Shown here in pieces: positions 45,259-53,853 of a stretch of 64,000 nucleotides of DNA. Source of the DNA: Streptomyces xinghaiensis S187 (GTDB lineage Bacteria > Actinomycetota > Actinomycetes > Streptomycetales > Streptomycetaceae); NCBI RefSeq assembly GCF_000220705.2, contig NZ_CP023202.1, positions 5,238,501 to 5,302,500 on the forward strand, written 5' to 3'. The translations under genes and the position numbers were made by a program. The first letter of the stretch is position 1. The number at the start of each line of letters is the position of its first letter. Under the pieces are notes generated by a model. It was not told where the DNA came from, ran no database searches, and saw only the letters and a program-made list of their open reading frames with translations.

Positions 45259-46272
45259 CTAGGGGAGAGTAACGACCGTGGCGGCGTAGACGAGACCCGC
45301 CCCGAAGCCGATGACGAGCGCGGTGTCACCGCTCTTCGCCTGCCCCGTCGCCAGCAGCCGCTCCATCGCGAGCGGAATCGACGCTGCCGAGGTGTTGCCG
45401 GTGGTCTCGATGTCACGGGCGACCGTGACGTGCTCCGGCAGCTTGAGGGTCTTCACCATCGAGTCGATGATCCGCATATTGGCCTGGTGCGGGATGAAGA
45501 CGTCCAGGTCGGCCGGGGTGATCCCGGCCGCTTCCAGAGCCTGCTGGGCCACCTTCGCCATCTCGAACACCGCCCACCGGAAGACCGCCTGGCCCTCCTG
45601 GGTGATGGCGGGGTAGCGGATGTCGGAGACGTCCGTCCGGCCGCGGTAGGCGTCCCAGGGCACGGTCTGCTTGATGGTCTCGGACTTGTCGCCCTCGGAA
45701 CCCCAGACGCTCGGGCCGATCCCCGGCTCCTCGGACGGGCCGACGACCACGGCGCCCGCGCCGTCGCCGAACAGGAAGGCCGTGGCGCGGTCCTCCAGGT
45801 CGGTGAGGTCCGACAGCCGCTCCACGCCGATGACGAGGACGTATTCCGCGCTGCCCTCGGTGACCATCCCCTTGGCGAGGGTCAGGCCGTAACCGAAGCC
45901 CGCGCAGCCCGCGTTGACGTCGAACGCGGCGGGCCGGCCCGCGCCGATCCGGTGGGCGATCTCGGTGGCGACGGCCGGGGTCTGCTTGAAGTGCGAGACG
46001 GTGGCGACGATGACCCCGCCGATCTGCTCCGGGCCGATCCCGGCCGAGGCGATGGCCTTGCCCGCCGCCTCCACCGACATCACCGCGACGGTCTCCTCGG
46101 GCCCCGCCCAGTGCCGGGTGCTGATGCCCGAACGGGAGCGGATCCACTCGTCGGAGGAGTCGATGTGCTGCAGGATCTCCTCGTTCGGCACCACCCGCGT
46201 CGGGCGGTAGCCGCCGACGCCGAGGATGCGCGCGTACGGGGCACCCCGGCTCGGCTTGATCTTCGCGGTCAT
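45259..46272 (-). CDS. fabH: 3-oxoacyl-ACP synthase III
   Basis: This 337-residue initiating condensing enzyme has Cys in VNAGCAGFGYGL (about 122), His in VFIPHQANMRI (about 258) and Asn in ETGNTSAASIPLAM (about 289). In Streptomyces it uses branched short acyl-CoA primers as well as acetyl-CoA, giving iso/anteiso fatty acids. It lies 13 bases after fabD. Confidence 0.97.
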   Translation of the reverse strand: MTAKIKPSRGAPYARILGVGGYRPTRVVPNEEILQHIDSSDEWIRSRSGISTRHWAGPEETVAVMSVEAAGKAIASAGIGPEQIGGVIVATVSHFKQTPAVATEIAHRIGAGRPAAFDVNAGCAGFGYGLTLAKGMVTEGSAEYVLVIGVERLSDLTDLEDRATAFLFGDGAGAVVVGPSEEPGIGPSVWGSEGDKSETIKQTVPWDAYRGRTDVSDIRYPAITQEGQAVFRWAVFEMAKVAQQALEAAGITPADLDVFIPHQANMRIIDSMVKTLKLPEHVTVARDIETTGNTSAASIPLAMERLLATGQAKSGDTALVIGFGAGLVYAATVVTLP

Positions 46273-46285
46273 GGTTCTTCGGCTC

Positions 46286-47239
46286 CTATTCCGCGGCAGA
46301 GCGGGCGGGCGCCGCGTGCTCGGCGATGAGCTCGCGGGCGGCGTCGAGGTCGGCCGGGCTCTTCAGCGCCAGGGTCTTCACCCCGGGCAGCGCCCGCTTC
46401 GCCAGCCCGGTGAGGGTGCCGGCGGGAGAGACCTCGAGCAGCGCGGTGACGCCCAGCTCCTGGAACGTCTCCATGCACAGATCCCAGCGGACCGGGTTGG
46501 AGACCTGGTTGACCAGGCGCTCCACGGCGTCCGGGCCGGACGCGACGGCCCGGCCGTCCTTGTTCGAGAGGTAGGGAACGCGCGGGTCGGAGACGGTCAG
46601 GTCCTTGACCGCGGCCTCCAGCTTCGCGACCGCCGGCGCCATGTGGCGGGTGTGGAACGCGCCGGCCACCTTGAGCGGCATGACGCGGGCCTTCTCCGGC
46701 TTCTCCGCGGAGAGCGCGGCGAGTTGCTCCGCGGTGCCCGCGGCGACGATCTGCCCGGCGCCGTTGATGTTGGCCGGGGTCAGTCCGAGCTTCTCCAGAT
46801 GCGCCAGCACCTGTTCCGGGTCGCCGCCGAGCACGGCGGACATCCCGGTCTCGGTGACGGCGGCGGCCTCGGCCATGGCCAGACCGCGCTTCCGCACCAG
46901 GGCGACGGCGTCCTCGTCGCTCAGCACTCCGGAGAGCGCGGCGGCGGTCAGCTCACCGACGCTGTGGCCCGCGACGGCGCCGACCCGGGCCGGGATCTCC
47001 GCCCGGGGGTCGTCGAAGAGCGCGTACGCGGAGACCAGCCCGGCGGCCACCAGCAGCGGCTGGGCCACCGCGGTGTCACGGATGGTCTCGGCGTCGGCCT
47101 CGGTCCCGTAGTGCACCAGGTCCAGGCCGGAGACGGCCGACCACTCCGCCAGGCGTCCGGAGACGCCGGGGAGGTCGAGCCAGGGGGTCAGGAAGCCGGG
47201 CGTCTGAGCGCCTTGGCCGGGAGCGACGAGTACGAGCAC
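46286..47239 (-). CDS. fabD: Malonyl-CoA:ACP transacylase
   Basis: This 317-residue enzyme loads malonate onto ACP. The nucleophile Ser is in AGHSVGELTAAALSG (about 94), the partner His in AGAFHTRHMAP (about 200), and the N-terminal GQGAQTPGFLTPWLDL motif is present. The frame is open well upstream, but the GTG at 47239 (VLVLVAPGQGAQ) matches the family start; GTG 47245 is an alternative. It is first gene of the operon and probably a FasR target. Confidence 0.95.
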   Translation of the reverse strand: MLVLVAPGQGAQTPGFLTPWLDLPGVSGRLAEWSAVSGLDLVHYGTEADAETIRDTAVAQPLLVAAGLVSAYALFDDPRAEIPARVGAVAGHSVGELTAAALSGVLSDEDAVALVRKRGLAMAEAAAVTETGMSAVLGGDPEQVLAHLEKLGLTPANINGAGQIVAAGTAEQLAALSAEKPEKARVMPLKVAGAFHTRHMAPAVAKLEAAVKDLTVSDPRVPYLSNKDGRAVASGPDAVERLVNQVSNPVRWDLCMETFQELGVTALLEVSPAGTLTGLAKRALPGVKTLALKSPADLDAARELIAEHAAPARSAAE

Positions 47240-47328
47240 TCTCACACTCTCTCGTGACGGTGGTCCCCGCCGCCCGTGGGGACAGGGACCAAGAACGGAC
47301 AGGGGAATTGTCGGTATCCGACAAAGGG

Positions 47329-48528
47329 CTAGTGCGGTGATCCCGCGTCGGCGAGACGGCCCAGGATGAGCGCGATGCGCAGGGTGAACGCGGAGCGGAC
47401 ATCGGAGGGCGACCAGCCGGTGACATCCGTCACACGTCGGAGCCGGTAGCGCACGGTGTTGGGGTGGACGAAGAGCATCCGCGCGGCGCCCTCCAGACTG
47501 CTGGCCTGCTCCAGATAGACGCTCAGCGTTTCCAGCAGCGCCGACCCGGCTTCCTCCAGCGGTCTGTAGATCTCCTCCACCAACTGCCGCCGGGCGGCGG
47601 CGTCCCCGGCCATCGCGCGCTCCGGCAGCACATCGTCCGCGAGGACGGGCCGCGGGGCATCCGGCCAGGCCGCGCACGCCCGCAGACCGGCCGCCGCGGC
47701 CGCCGCCGAGCGCGTCGCGGAGAGCAGATCGCCGACGACGGGACCGGCGACCACCGGGCCCGCCGCGAACGGCCCGATCAGATCCCGCGCGGTGCGCAGC
47801 GGATCCGCGCTGCCGCCGGCGACGACCACCAGCCGGCTGCCCAGCACCCCGGTCAGCACCTGGAGCTTCGCGTGCCGCGCGGCCCGCCGGATCGCCTCCA
47901 CGGTCAGCTCGCTGTCGCCGTCGGGCGCCGTGCCCAGCACGACGCAGACGTGTTCAGGGGAGTTCCAGCCCAGCGCGGCGGCCCGGGACAGCGCGCCCTC
48001 GTCCGCCTCGCCGGAGAGCACCGCGTTGACGACCAGCGACTCCAGCCGGGCGTCCCACGCCCCGCGCGCCTCCGCGGCCTGGGCGTACACCTGGGCGGTG
48101 GCGAAGGCGATCTCGCGGGCGTAGACGAGCAGGGCCTCGCGCAGGGCGTTCTCGTCGCCCGGGGCGGCGACCTCGTCGATCGCCGACTCCATGACCTCGA
48201 TCGTGGTGCGCACCATCTCCACGGTCTGCCGCAGCGTGATGGCCCGGGTCAGCTCGCGCGGCGCGGTGCCGAAGACGTCCGTGCTGATGGCCTGGGGTGC
48301 CTCGGGGTGCCGGAACCACTCGGTGAAGGCCGCGATACCGGCCTGCGCGACCAGACCGATCCAGGACCGGTTCTCCGGCGGCATCGCGCGGTACCACGGC
48401 AGCGTCTCGTCCATGCGGGCGATCGCGTCCGCGGCGAGGGAGCCGGAGGACTTCTCCAGCCGGAGGAGTGTCGCGGCGTGCGGATGGCGGGCGGGGGCGT
48501 CGGAAGGTCCGGTCTCAGGTTCAGGCAC
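47329..48528 (-). CDS. fasR: PucR/CdaR-type fatty-acid synthesis regulator FasR
   Basis: This 399-residue regulator starts at GTG 48528 (PEPETGPSDAPARH) and ends with a PucR-type helix-turn-helix (about 340-385: LEGAARMLFVHPNTVRYRLR, RVTDVTGWSP). The N-terminal half (SWIGLVAQAGIAAFTEWFRH, LRQTVEMVRTTIEVM) is the sensing region. In S. coelicolor the orthologue upstream of fabD activates the fabDHPF operon, and gene order here is the same. The upstream frame in GC-rich intergenic DNA is not coding. Confidence 0.93.
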   Translation of the reverse strand: MPEPETGPSDAPARHPHAATLLRLEKSSGSLAADAIARMDETLPWYRAMPPENRSWIGLVAQAGIAAFTEWFRHPEAPQAISTDVFGTAPRELTRAITLRQTVEMVRTTIEVMESAIDEVAAPGDENALREALLVYAREIAFATAQVYAQAAEARGAWDARLESLVVNAVLSGEADEGALSRAAALGWNSPEHVCVVLGTAPDGDSELTVEAIRRAARHAKLQVLTGVLGSRLVVVAGGSADPLRTARDLIGPFAAGPVVAGPVVGDLLSATRSAAAAAAGLRACAAWPDAPRPVLADDVLPERAMAGDAAARRQLVEEIYRPLEEAGSALLETLSVYLEQASSLEGAARMLFVHPNTVRYRLRRVTDVTGWSPSDVRSAFTLRIALILGRLADAGSPH

Positions 48529-48861
48529 GGAACCAGCCTGCCTCATCGTGCGGCCGTTCGGGGCCGGGGGTCCGGAGAGCGGGACCGGGGGGCGTGCCCG
48601 GGACGGGTCCGGGTACCGGTCCGGGGCAGGGGTGCCCTGCCCGTCCCCCGAGGCGCCGGGCGGGCGTTCGGCGGGTGTCCGGCCGTGTCCGGAGCGCCCC
48701 GGGTTGTGCCGCCGGCTCCGCCCCGCTTCCGTCGCCGTCGGCGTCGGGGCCCGCTCCGGCCGTTGACGGCCGGCGCAGCCGCCACAACCACCGCACCCGT
48801 CACGTCCGCCTCCGGCCGCCCCCGCCGCGCCCGGGCTCACCGCGTCCCTTACGGTGTGATC
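48529..48861. other. Divergent promoter region of fasR and the pirin gene
   Basis: This is a 333-base GC-rich spacer. Open frames here are Pro/Arg/Gly shadows. I found no repeat or hairpin worth naming. Confidence 0.4.
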
Positions 48862-49566
48862 ATGAACGAGGTCTGGCGGGCGGGCGCACGATTCCGGGGC
48901 GGGGACGCGGGCGCCGGCGTCGAAACCCTGCACGCGTTCTCCTTCGGCCGCTTCTACGACCCGGACAATCTGTCCTTCGGCGCGCTGATCGCCTGCAACG
49001 AGGAACGGCTGGAGCCCGGCGCGGGCTTCGCCTCCCACCCGCACCGCGACACCGAGATCGTCACCTGGGTCGTCGAGGGCGAGCTGACGCACCGTGACTC
49101 GGCCGGGAACACCACGGTGGTGCGCCCCGGCGACGTCCAGCGGCTCGGCGCCGGCAGCGGGGTGCGGCACGAGGAGCGCAACGAGGGCGAACGGCCGCTG
49201 GTCTTCGTCCAGATGTGGCTGACCCCGCGCGAGCCCGGCGGCGAACCGGAGTACGAGATCGTGCGCGGCATCGCCGACCGCACACCGCTCGCCGTGGACC
49301 GGGCGGAGGCGGACCTGCACATCCGCCGCCCCGACGCCGGGACGCGGATCGTCCTGCCGGACGCGCCGCTGCTCTACGCCCATGTGGTGCGCGGGGCGGT
49401 CCGGCTCGCCGCGCCGGGCACCCCCGGCACCGGTGGCCCGGAGACGCTCACCGGCGCGGACGGCGAGCTGCTGGGCCCCGGGGACGCGGCCCGGATCGCG
49501 GACTGCCGGGGCCGCTTCCTGGTCGCCGAGGAACCCTCCGAACTGCTCCTCTGGGAACTTCCGTAG
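48862..49566 (+). CDS. Pirin-family cupin protein
   Basis: This 234-residue bicupin has the pirin signature FGRFYDPDNLSFGALIACNE, then the metal-binding His residues in SHPHRDTEIVTWVVEGELTH and DVQRLGAGSGVRHEERNEG. Bacterial pirins include quercetin dioxygenases and metabolic regulators; no specific role is evident. ATG 48862 gives the family length. Confidence 0.92.
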   Translation: MNEVWRAGARFRGGDAGAGVETLHAFSFGRFYDPDNLSFGALIACNEERLEPGAGFASHPHRDTEIVTWVVEGELTHRDSAGNTTVVRPGDVQRLGAGSGVRHEERNEGERPLVFVQMWLTPREPGGEPEYEIVRGIADRTPLAVDRAEADLHIRRPDAGTRIVLPDAPLLYAHVVRGAVRLAAPGTPGTGGPETLTGADGELLGPGDAARIADCRGRFLVAEEPSELLLWELP

Positions 49567-49611
49567 CCGGCAGCCCGGGGCCGTCCCGGCTGCTCCGGTG
49601 CCCGGGCGGGG

Positions 49612-50445
49612 TCAGCCCGTCCCTTCGCCCAGTTCGGCCAGGACCGTGTCGGTGAACGGGGGCCAGGCGTCGATCGCCCAGGACCCGAAGTCCCGGTCCG
49701 TGAGGACGACGCAGGCGGCGCCGTTGGCACCGGCGTCCGGGTCGGACCAGAGGAAGGTGCCGGTCTGGCCGAAGTGGCCGAAAGTGCGGGGTGAGGAGGA
49801 ACCCCCCGTCCAGTGCGGGGACTTGCCGCCCCGGATCTCGAAGCCCAGCCCCCAGTCGCAGGGACGCTGGTGGCCGTAGCCGGGCACCACGCCGTTGAGC
49901 CCCGGGAAGGCCACCCGGGTCGCGGCGGCAACGGTCTGCGGGTGCAGCAGCCGCGGGGCCTGCACCTCGGCGGCGAACCGGGCCAGGTCGGCGGCGGTGG
50001 AGACGCAGTCCTTCGCCGGTGAGCCCGGCAGGTCGGTGGCGGCCATGCCGAGCGGTTCCAGCACCGCCTGCCGCAGATAGTCGGGGAAGGCGATCCCGGT
50101 GGCCTTGGCGACGTGGTCGCCCAGCGCCTCGAAGCCCGCGTTGGAGTAGATCCGGCGCTCGCCGGGGGCCGCCATCACCCTCGGCTCGTCGAAGGCCAGG
50201 CCGGAGGCGTGCGCCAGCAGATGGCGGACCGTGGAGCCCTCGGGCCCCGCGGGCTCGTCGAGCTCGACGGCGCCCTCCTCGTACGCGACGAGCACGGCGT
50301 AGGCGGCCAGCGGCTTGGTGACCGAGGCGAGCCGGAAGCGGTGCTCCTGCGGGCCGTGCGAGCCGGCGAGGCTGCCGTCGGCCCGGACGACCGCGGCCGC
50401 GGCGGTGGGAACCGGCCAGTTCTCGATCATCTGCAGACTTTCCAT
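49612..50445 (-). CDS. Serine hydrolase of the beta-lactamase/class C fold
   Basis: This 277-residue protein is related to esterase EstB, D-aminopeptidases and class C beta-lactamases. The nucleophile is in LASVTKPLAAYA (SxxK, about residue 41) and the second motif is RIYSNAGFEALG (YxN, about 117). HFGQTGTFLWSDP replaces the KTG-type triad. No signal peptide is present, so it is a cytoplasmic esterase or peptidase rather than an antibiotic-resistance enzyme. ATG 50445 lies at the end of a TnpB element, with the same GAAGG-TCTG-ATGG context as the iclR gene at 390, so element sequence appears to supply its ribosome binding site. Confidence 0.88.
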   Translation of the reverse strand: MESLQMIENWPVPTAAAAVVRADGSLAGSHGPQEHRFRLASVTKPLAAYAVLVAYEEGAVELDEPAGPEGSTVRHLLAHASGLAFDEPRVMAAPGERRIYSNAGFEALGDHVAKATGIAFPDYLRQAVLEPLGMAATDLPGSPAKDCVSTAADLARFAAEVQAPRLLHPQTVAAATRVAFPGLNGVVPGYGHQRPCDWGLGFEIRGGKSPHWTGGSSSPRTFGHFGQTGTFLWSDPDAGANGAACVVLTDRDFGSWAIDAWPPFTDTVLAELGEGTG

Positions 50446-50603
50446 CAGACCTTCTTTCGAGGGGACCGCCGGCTTCAGCCGGTGGGGGATTCGAATCCTG
50501 GGGCGGGAGCCGCGCAGCGGCGGAGCACGCTGCGTTGTCAGTGGGGATCGGTAGCGTGAACCCGCCAGTGTCGGCCAGGGAAGGCAGGGGGAGGTGGGGT
50601 CGT
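50446..50603. mobile_element. Left end of TnpB element (copy B)
   Basis: This 158-base segment between the serine hydrolase start codon and tnpB is similar throughout to 231-389. It contains the palindrome CCGGCTTCAGCCGG near 50468-50481 and the terminal block TCAGACCTTCTTTCGAGGGG beside the hydrolase ATG. Confidence 0.78.
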
Positions 50604-51851
50604 GTGAAGCGGGCATACCGGTTTCTGCTGCGTCCCACCGTCCGGCAGGAGCGGGCGCTGCTGGAGATGTTGCGGGATCACTGCTCCCTGTACAACGGGG
50701 CTCTTCAAGAGCGTCGTGATGCCTACCGGCACAGTTCCCGGACGTCGGTGCGGTATGGGGATCAGTCGGCGCAGTTGAGGGAGATCCGGGCGTTTGATCC
50801 GGAGCGTCAGGGCAGGTGGTCCTTCTCCTCCCAGCAGGCGACTCTGCGCCGCCTGGACCGGGCGTTTCAGGCGTTCTTCCGGCGGGTGAAGGCCGGTGGC
50901 GCCCCCGGGTACCCGCGGTTCAAGGGGGTCGGGCATTTCGACACGGTGACGTTTCCGAAGGACGGGGACGGCTGCCGGTGGGATTCCACTCCCCACGACG
51001 CGCAGACGCGTCTCCGTTTGCAGGGTGTCGGGCATGTCCGCGTCCACCGGCACCGGCCGGTGCGGGGCCGGGTGAAGACGGTCGGCATCAAGCGGGAGGG
51101 CCGCCGCTGGTATGTGATCCTGGCCTGTGACGAGGTGCCCGCCGAGCCACTGCCCCCGACCGGCAGCAGGGTGGGCATCGACCTGGGCACGGTCCACTTC
51201 CTCACCGATTCCGACGGCCGCCACGTCGCCAACCCCAATCTCCTCGACGAGGTGGCCGGGGAGCTGGCCGCAGCGCAGCGGCACCTGGCGACGTTTCCCA
51301 AGTGCACGCGGCGTCGTACGAAGAAGCATCGTGCCGCGGCCCGCAAGGTCGCCAGGCTGCACACGAAGATCCGGCGGCGGCGTCTGGATCACCACCACAA
51401 GCAGGCCCTCGCCCTGGTCCGGAAGCATGATGTGATCGGGCATGAGCGGCTGAACACCGCGGGCATGACCCAAGCGCCCGCGCCCAAGCCCGACCCCGAC
51501 CGCGACGGTGCGTTCCTGGCGAACGGCGCGGCGGCGAAGGCCGGGCTGAACCGCAGCATCCTGGATGCGGGGTGGGGGCAGTTCCTGAGGATCCTGGCGG
51601 ACAAGGCTGCAAGCGCCGGTCGCCGTGTGATCCCGGTGGACGCCCGTAACACTCCCCCTGGCTTCGCCGGGGGTACCCCCACCCGCACCTGCCCAACCGC
51701 GATCGGCGGGTGCGGGCACGTGGCGAAGGAGAACCGCGTCACCCAGGCGAAGTTCGAGTGTGTCAACTGCGGTCTGGTGGCGAACGCCGACCACGTGGGC
51801 GCGCTGAACGTCCTGCACAGGGCCGGGCTGGTCCTCTGTGACGGTGCATAG
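50604..51851 (+). CDS. tnpB: TnpB RNA-guided nuclease, apparently intact
   Basis: This 415-residue protein starts at GTG 50604, after GGGGGAGG. An N-terminal helix-turn-helix domain (to about residue 60) is followed by OrfB segments. RuvC motif I is VGIDLGTVHFLTDSDG (Asp about 193). RuvC II is VIGHERLNTAGM, with Glu about 281. The zinc finger is CPTAIGGCGHVAKENRVTQA with ECVNCG, and RuvC III Asp is in NADHVGALNVLH. All catalytic acidic residues are present. No TnpA transposase gene is adjacent, so it is an IS1341-type element needing a transposase in trans. Confidence 0.93.
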   Translation: MKRAYRFLLRPTVRQERALLEMLRDHCSLYNGALQERRDAYRHSSRTSVRYGDQSAQLREIRAFDPERQGRWSFSSQQATLRRLDRAFQAFFRRVKAGGAPGYPRFKGVGHFDTVTFPKDGDGCRWDSTPHDAQTRLRLQGVGHVRVHRHRPVRGRVKTVGIKREGRRWYVILACDEVPAEPLPPTGSRVGIDLGTVHFLTDSDGRHVANPNLLDEVAGELAAAQRHLATFPKCTRRRTKKHRAAARKVARLHTKIRRRRLDHHHKQALALVRKHDVIGHERLNTAGMTQAPAPKPDPDRDGAFLANGAAAKAGLNRSILDAGWGQFLRILADKAASAGRRVIPVDARNTPPGFAGGTPTRTCPTAIGGCGHVAKENRVTQAKFECVNCGLVANADHVGALNVLHRAGLVLCDGA

Positions 51852-51865
51852 CCACCGACACAGGA

Positions 51866-51902
51866 AGCCCGCGACTTCAGCTTCAGTCGTGGGTGGAGTC
51901 AC
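51866..51902 (+). ncRNA. Right-end hairpin and presumed 3' part of the omega RNA
   Basis: Just after the tnpB stop lies a stem with arms CCCGCGACT (51868-51876) and AGTCGTGGG (51885-51893), one G-U pair, followed by TGGAGTCAC. This resembles the terminal structure of actinobacterial TnpB elements. By the known mechanism, the omega RNA ends beyond this hairpin and the bases from about 51903 act as guide. The 5' limit lies inside tnpB and was not mapped. Confidence 0.7.
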
Positions 51903-52226
51903 GGCCGGGAGCCTAACCGGCCGCCGGGCGGCTCATGCGCGCGGTCGGGGCTGCGGGCACCACCGGGTTCTCGGGTGGCGGAACGGGACGGCTTCCGGGA
52001 CCGGGAACCGGAAGCGACCGGGTCGGACGCGACGCACCGCCCGCGCCGCCGGGCACCGCCGCGCTGCCGGGGCGCTGGAGCCAGGGGCAGGAGGCAGGAG
52101 GCAGTGTGCGGCGGCCGGCCGGTGCGAGGGCCGAGCGCGCCCTGGGCACAGGGATCCGTCGCGGGTGCGGGGGCCCGTCGCGGGTACGCGACCCGCCGGG
52201 ATGGCCGGAAAGGCATCCCCGGCCGC

Positions 52227-52257
52227 TTGCTTGGAGCGCACTCCAAGCTCCTAACGT
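52227..52257 (+). promoter_or_regulatory. MerR-type promoter with 19-base spacer and dyad operator
   Basis: A -35 box TTGCTT (52227-52232) and -10 box TAACGT (52252-52257) are 19 bases apart, the overlong spacing that MerR activators correct. The spacer contains the dyad CTTGGAG-CGCA-CTCCAAG (52230-52247). It lies 47 bases before the merR start, so the regulator probably activates its own operon. The 320 bases between the TnpB right end and this promoter hold no gene I can support. Confidence 0.8.
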
Positions 52258-52303
52258 GAGCAGCGAGCGTCCGGTGAGCTGCGAATGAGGAAGGCGGTCG
52301 GCG

Positions 52304-52750
52304 ATGAGCGTGGTGGAGAGTGCACCCGTACGGCGGGACCTGTGTGCGTCGGCGCTCCCGGAGCATCCGCGCCCGGCCGGGCAGGACGCGTACACCATCA
52401 GCGAGGTCTCGGCCTGGACCGGCCTGACCGCCCACACCCTGCGCTGGTACGAGCGCATCGGCCTGATGCCCGACGTGGACCGCTCGCACACCGGCCAGCG
52501 CCGCTACACCAACCGTGACCTGGACTGGCTCAGCTTCGTCGGCAAACTGCGGCTGACGGGGATGCCGGTCGCGGACATGGTCCGCTACGCGGGGATGGTC
52601 CGCGCGGGCGATCACACCTTCGCCGAGCGCCGGGAGCTGCTGGCCGCCCACCGCGAGGACGTGCGGCGGCGGATCACCGAACTCCGGGACACCCTGGACG
52701 TACTCGACTACAAGATCGACCTCTACACGGGAGGACCCGGCACCGCATGA
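52304..52750 (+). CDS. MerR-family transcriptional regulator
   Basis: This 148-residue protein has an N-terminal winged HTH (about 30-98: YTISEVSAWTGLTAHTLRWY-ERIGL, then HTGQRRYTNRDLDWLSFVGK). A dimerisation helix follows (AAHREDVRRRITELRDTLDV) and a short C-terminal tail. There are no metal- or redox-sensing cysteine clusters; the only Cys is near the N-terminus. It overlaps the aldo/keto reductase gene (ATGA), a common arrangement for MerR regulators responding to small electrophiles. Confidence 0.93.
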   Translation: MSVVESAPVRRDLCASALPEHPRPAGQDAYTISEVSAWTGLTAHTLRWYERIGLMPDVDRSHTGQRRYTNRDLDWLSFVGKLRLTGMPVADMVRYAGMVRAGDHTFAERRELLAAHREDVRRRITELRDTLDVLDYKIDLYTGGPGTA

Positions 52751-53784
52751 GCCAGGACACGAGTCGGAACCAGGACCGGATCGCCCGCACGTCCCTCGGC
52801 ACCGGCGGCCCCGAGGTGGGGGTGCAGGGCCTCGGCTGCATGGGCATGAGCTTCGCCTACGGGCCCACCGACGCGGCGGAGGCCCGCGCCACCCTCGAAC
52901 GCGCCCTCGAACTGGGCGTCACCCTCTACGACACCGCCGACATGTACGGGATGGGGGAGAACGAGCGGTTCATCGCCCCCTTCGTGGCGGCCCACCGGGA
53001 CGAGATCACCCTCGCCACCAAGTTCGGCATCGTGCTCGACCCGGACGACCCGTCCAAGCGCGGTGTCCGCAACGACCGCCCGTACATCCGGCAGTGCGCC
53101 GAGGCCAGCCTGCGCCGGCTCGGCACGGACGTCATCGACCTCTACTACATGCACCGCCGGGACGTGAACGTCCCCATCGAGGAGACCGTCGGCGCCATGG
53201 CCGAACTGGTCGGGGAGGGCAAGGTAAGGCAGCTCGGCCTGAGCGAGGTCACGGGCGCCGAACTGCGCGCCGCGCACGCCGAACACCCCATCGCCGCCCT
53301 GCAGTCGGAGTGGTCCCTGTTCAGCCGGGACGTGGAACGCACGGCGGTGCCGGCGGCGGCCGAACTCGGGGTGGCCTTCGTCCCGTACTCGCCGCTCGGC
53401 CGGGGCTTCCTGACCGGGGCGTTCACCGACGCCGGGAAGGACCTGACGCAGGACGACTTCCGCCGGACGATGCCCCGCTTCACCGGGGAGAACGCCGAGG
53501 CCAACACGGCGCTGCTGGAACCGGTGCGGAAGGTGGCCGAGGGCCGCGGCATCACCCTCGGCCAGACCGCCCTGGCCTGGGTGCAGCAGCGGGCGGAGCG
53601 GTACCCCGGGCTGAGCGTCGTCCCGATCCCCGGCACCCGGAAGCGGTCCCGGGTGGAGGAGAACACGGCGGCCACCCGCATCCGGCTGACGGACGGGGAA
53701 CTGGCCCTGCTGGACCCCATCGCGGACCGCGTCGCGGGCGGCCGCTACGCCGACATGGCCTTCACCTCGGCGGGCCGGGAGTAG
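52747..53784 (+). CDS. Aldo/keto reductase
   Basis: This 345-residue NADPH-dependent oxidoreductase has the catalytic tetrad Asp/Tyr in LYDTADMYGMGENE, Lys in LATKFGIVL and His in LYYMHRRDVN. The cofactor-binding segment is VVPIPGTRKRSRVEENTAAT. It is close to the AKR11/13-like yeast-type group (MGMSFAYGPTD). It is regulated with the upstream merR and likely detoxifies reactive carbonyls. Confidence 0.95.
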   Translation: MSQDTSRNQDRIARTSLGTGGPEVGVQGLGCMGMSFAYGPTDAAEARATLERALELGVTLYDTADMYGMGENERFIAPFVAAHRDEITLATKFGIVLDPDDPSKRGVRNDRPYIRQCAEASLRRLGTDVIDLYYMHRRDVNVPIEETVGAMAELVGEGKVRQLGLSEVTGAELRAAHAEHPIAALQSEWSLFSRDVERTAVPAAAELGVAFVPYSPLGRGFLTGAFTDAGKDLTQDDFRRTMPRFTGENAEANTALLEPVRKVAEGRGITLGQTALAWVQQRAERYPGLSVVPIPGTRKRSRVEENTAATRIRLTDGELALLDPIADRVAGGRYADMAFTSAGRE

Positions 53785-53815
53785 CCCCCAGCCCTCGCGG
53801 GACACGATGCCACGG

Positions 53816-53841
53816 CGGCCCGGGACGAGTACCCCGGGCCG
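53816..53841. terminator. Hairpin between convergent AKR and DUF4429 genes
   Basis: Perfect nine-base arms (53816-53824, 53833-53841) with an eight-base loop lie in the 70-base gap. Confidence 0.8.
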
Positions 53842-53853
53842 TCCGGCTCCGGA

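Noticed and set aside
46286..47677. Extended N-terminus of FabD (463 residues)
   Set aside because: FabD family proteins are about 316 residues and begin with LVLVAPGQG; the extra sequence lies in the promoter region and overlaps fasR.
49612..50445. Antibiotic-resistance beta-lactamase
   Set aside because: The protein has SxxK and YxN but no signal peptide and no KTG triad, so it is better described as an esterase or peptidase of the same fold.
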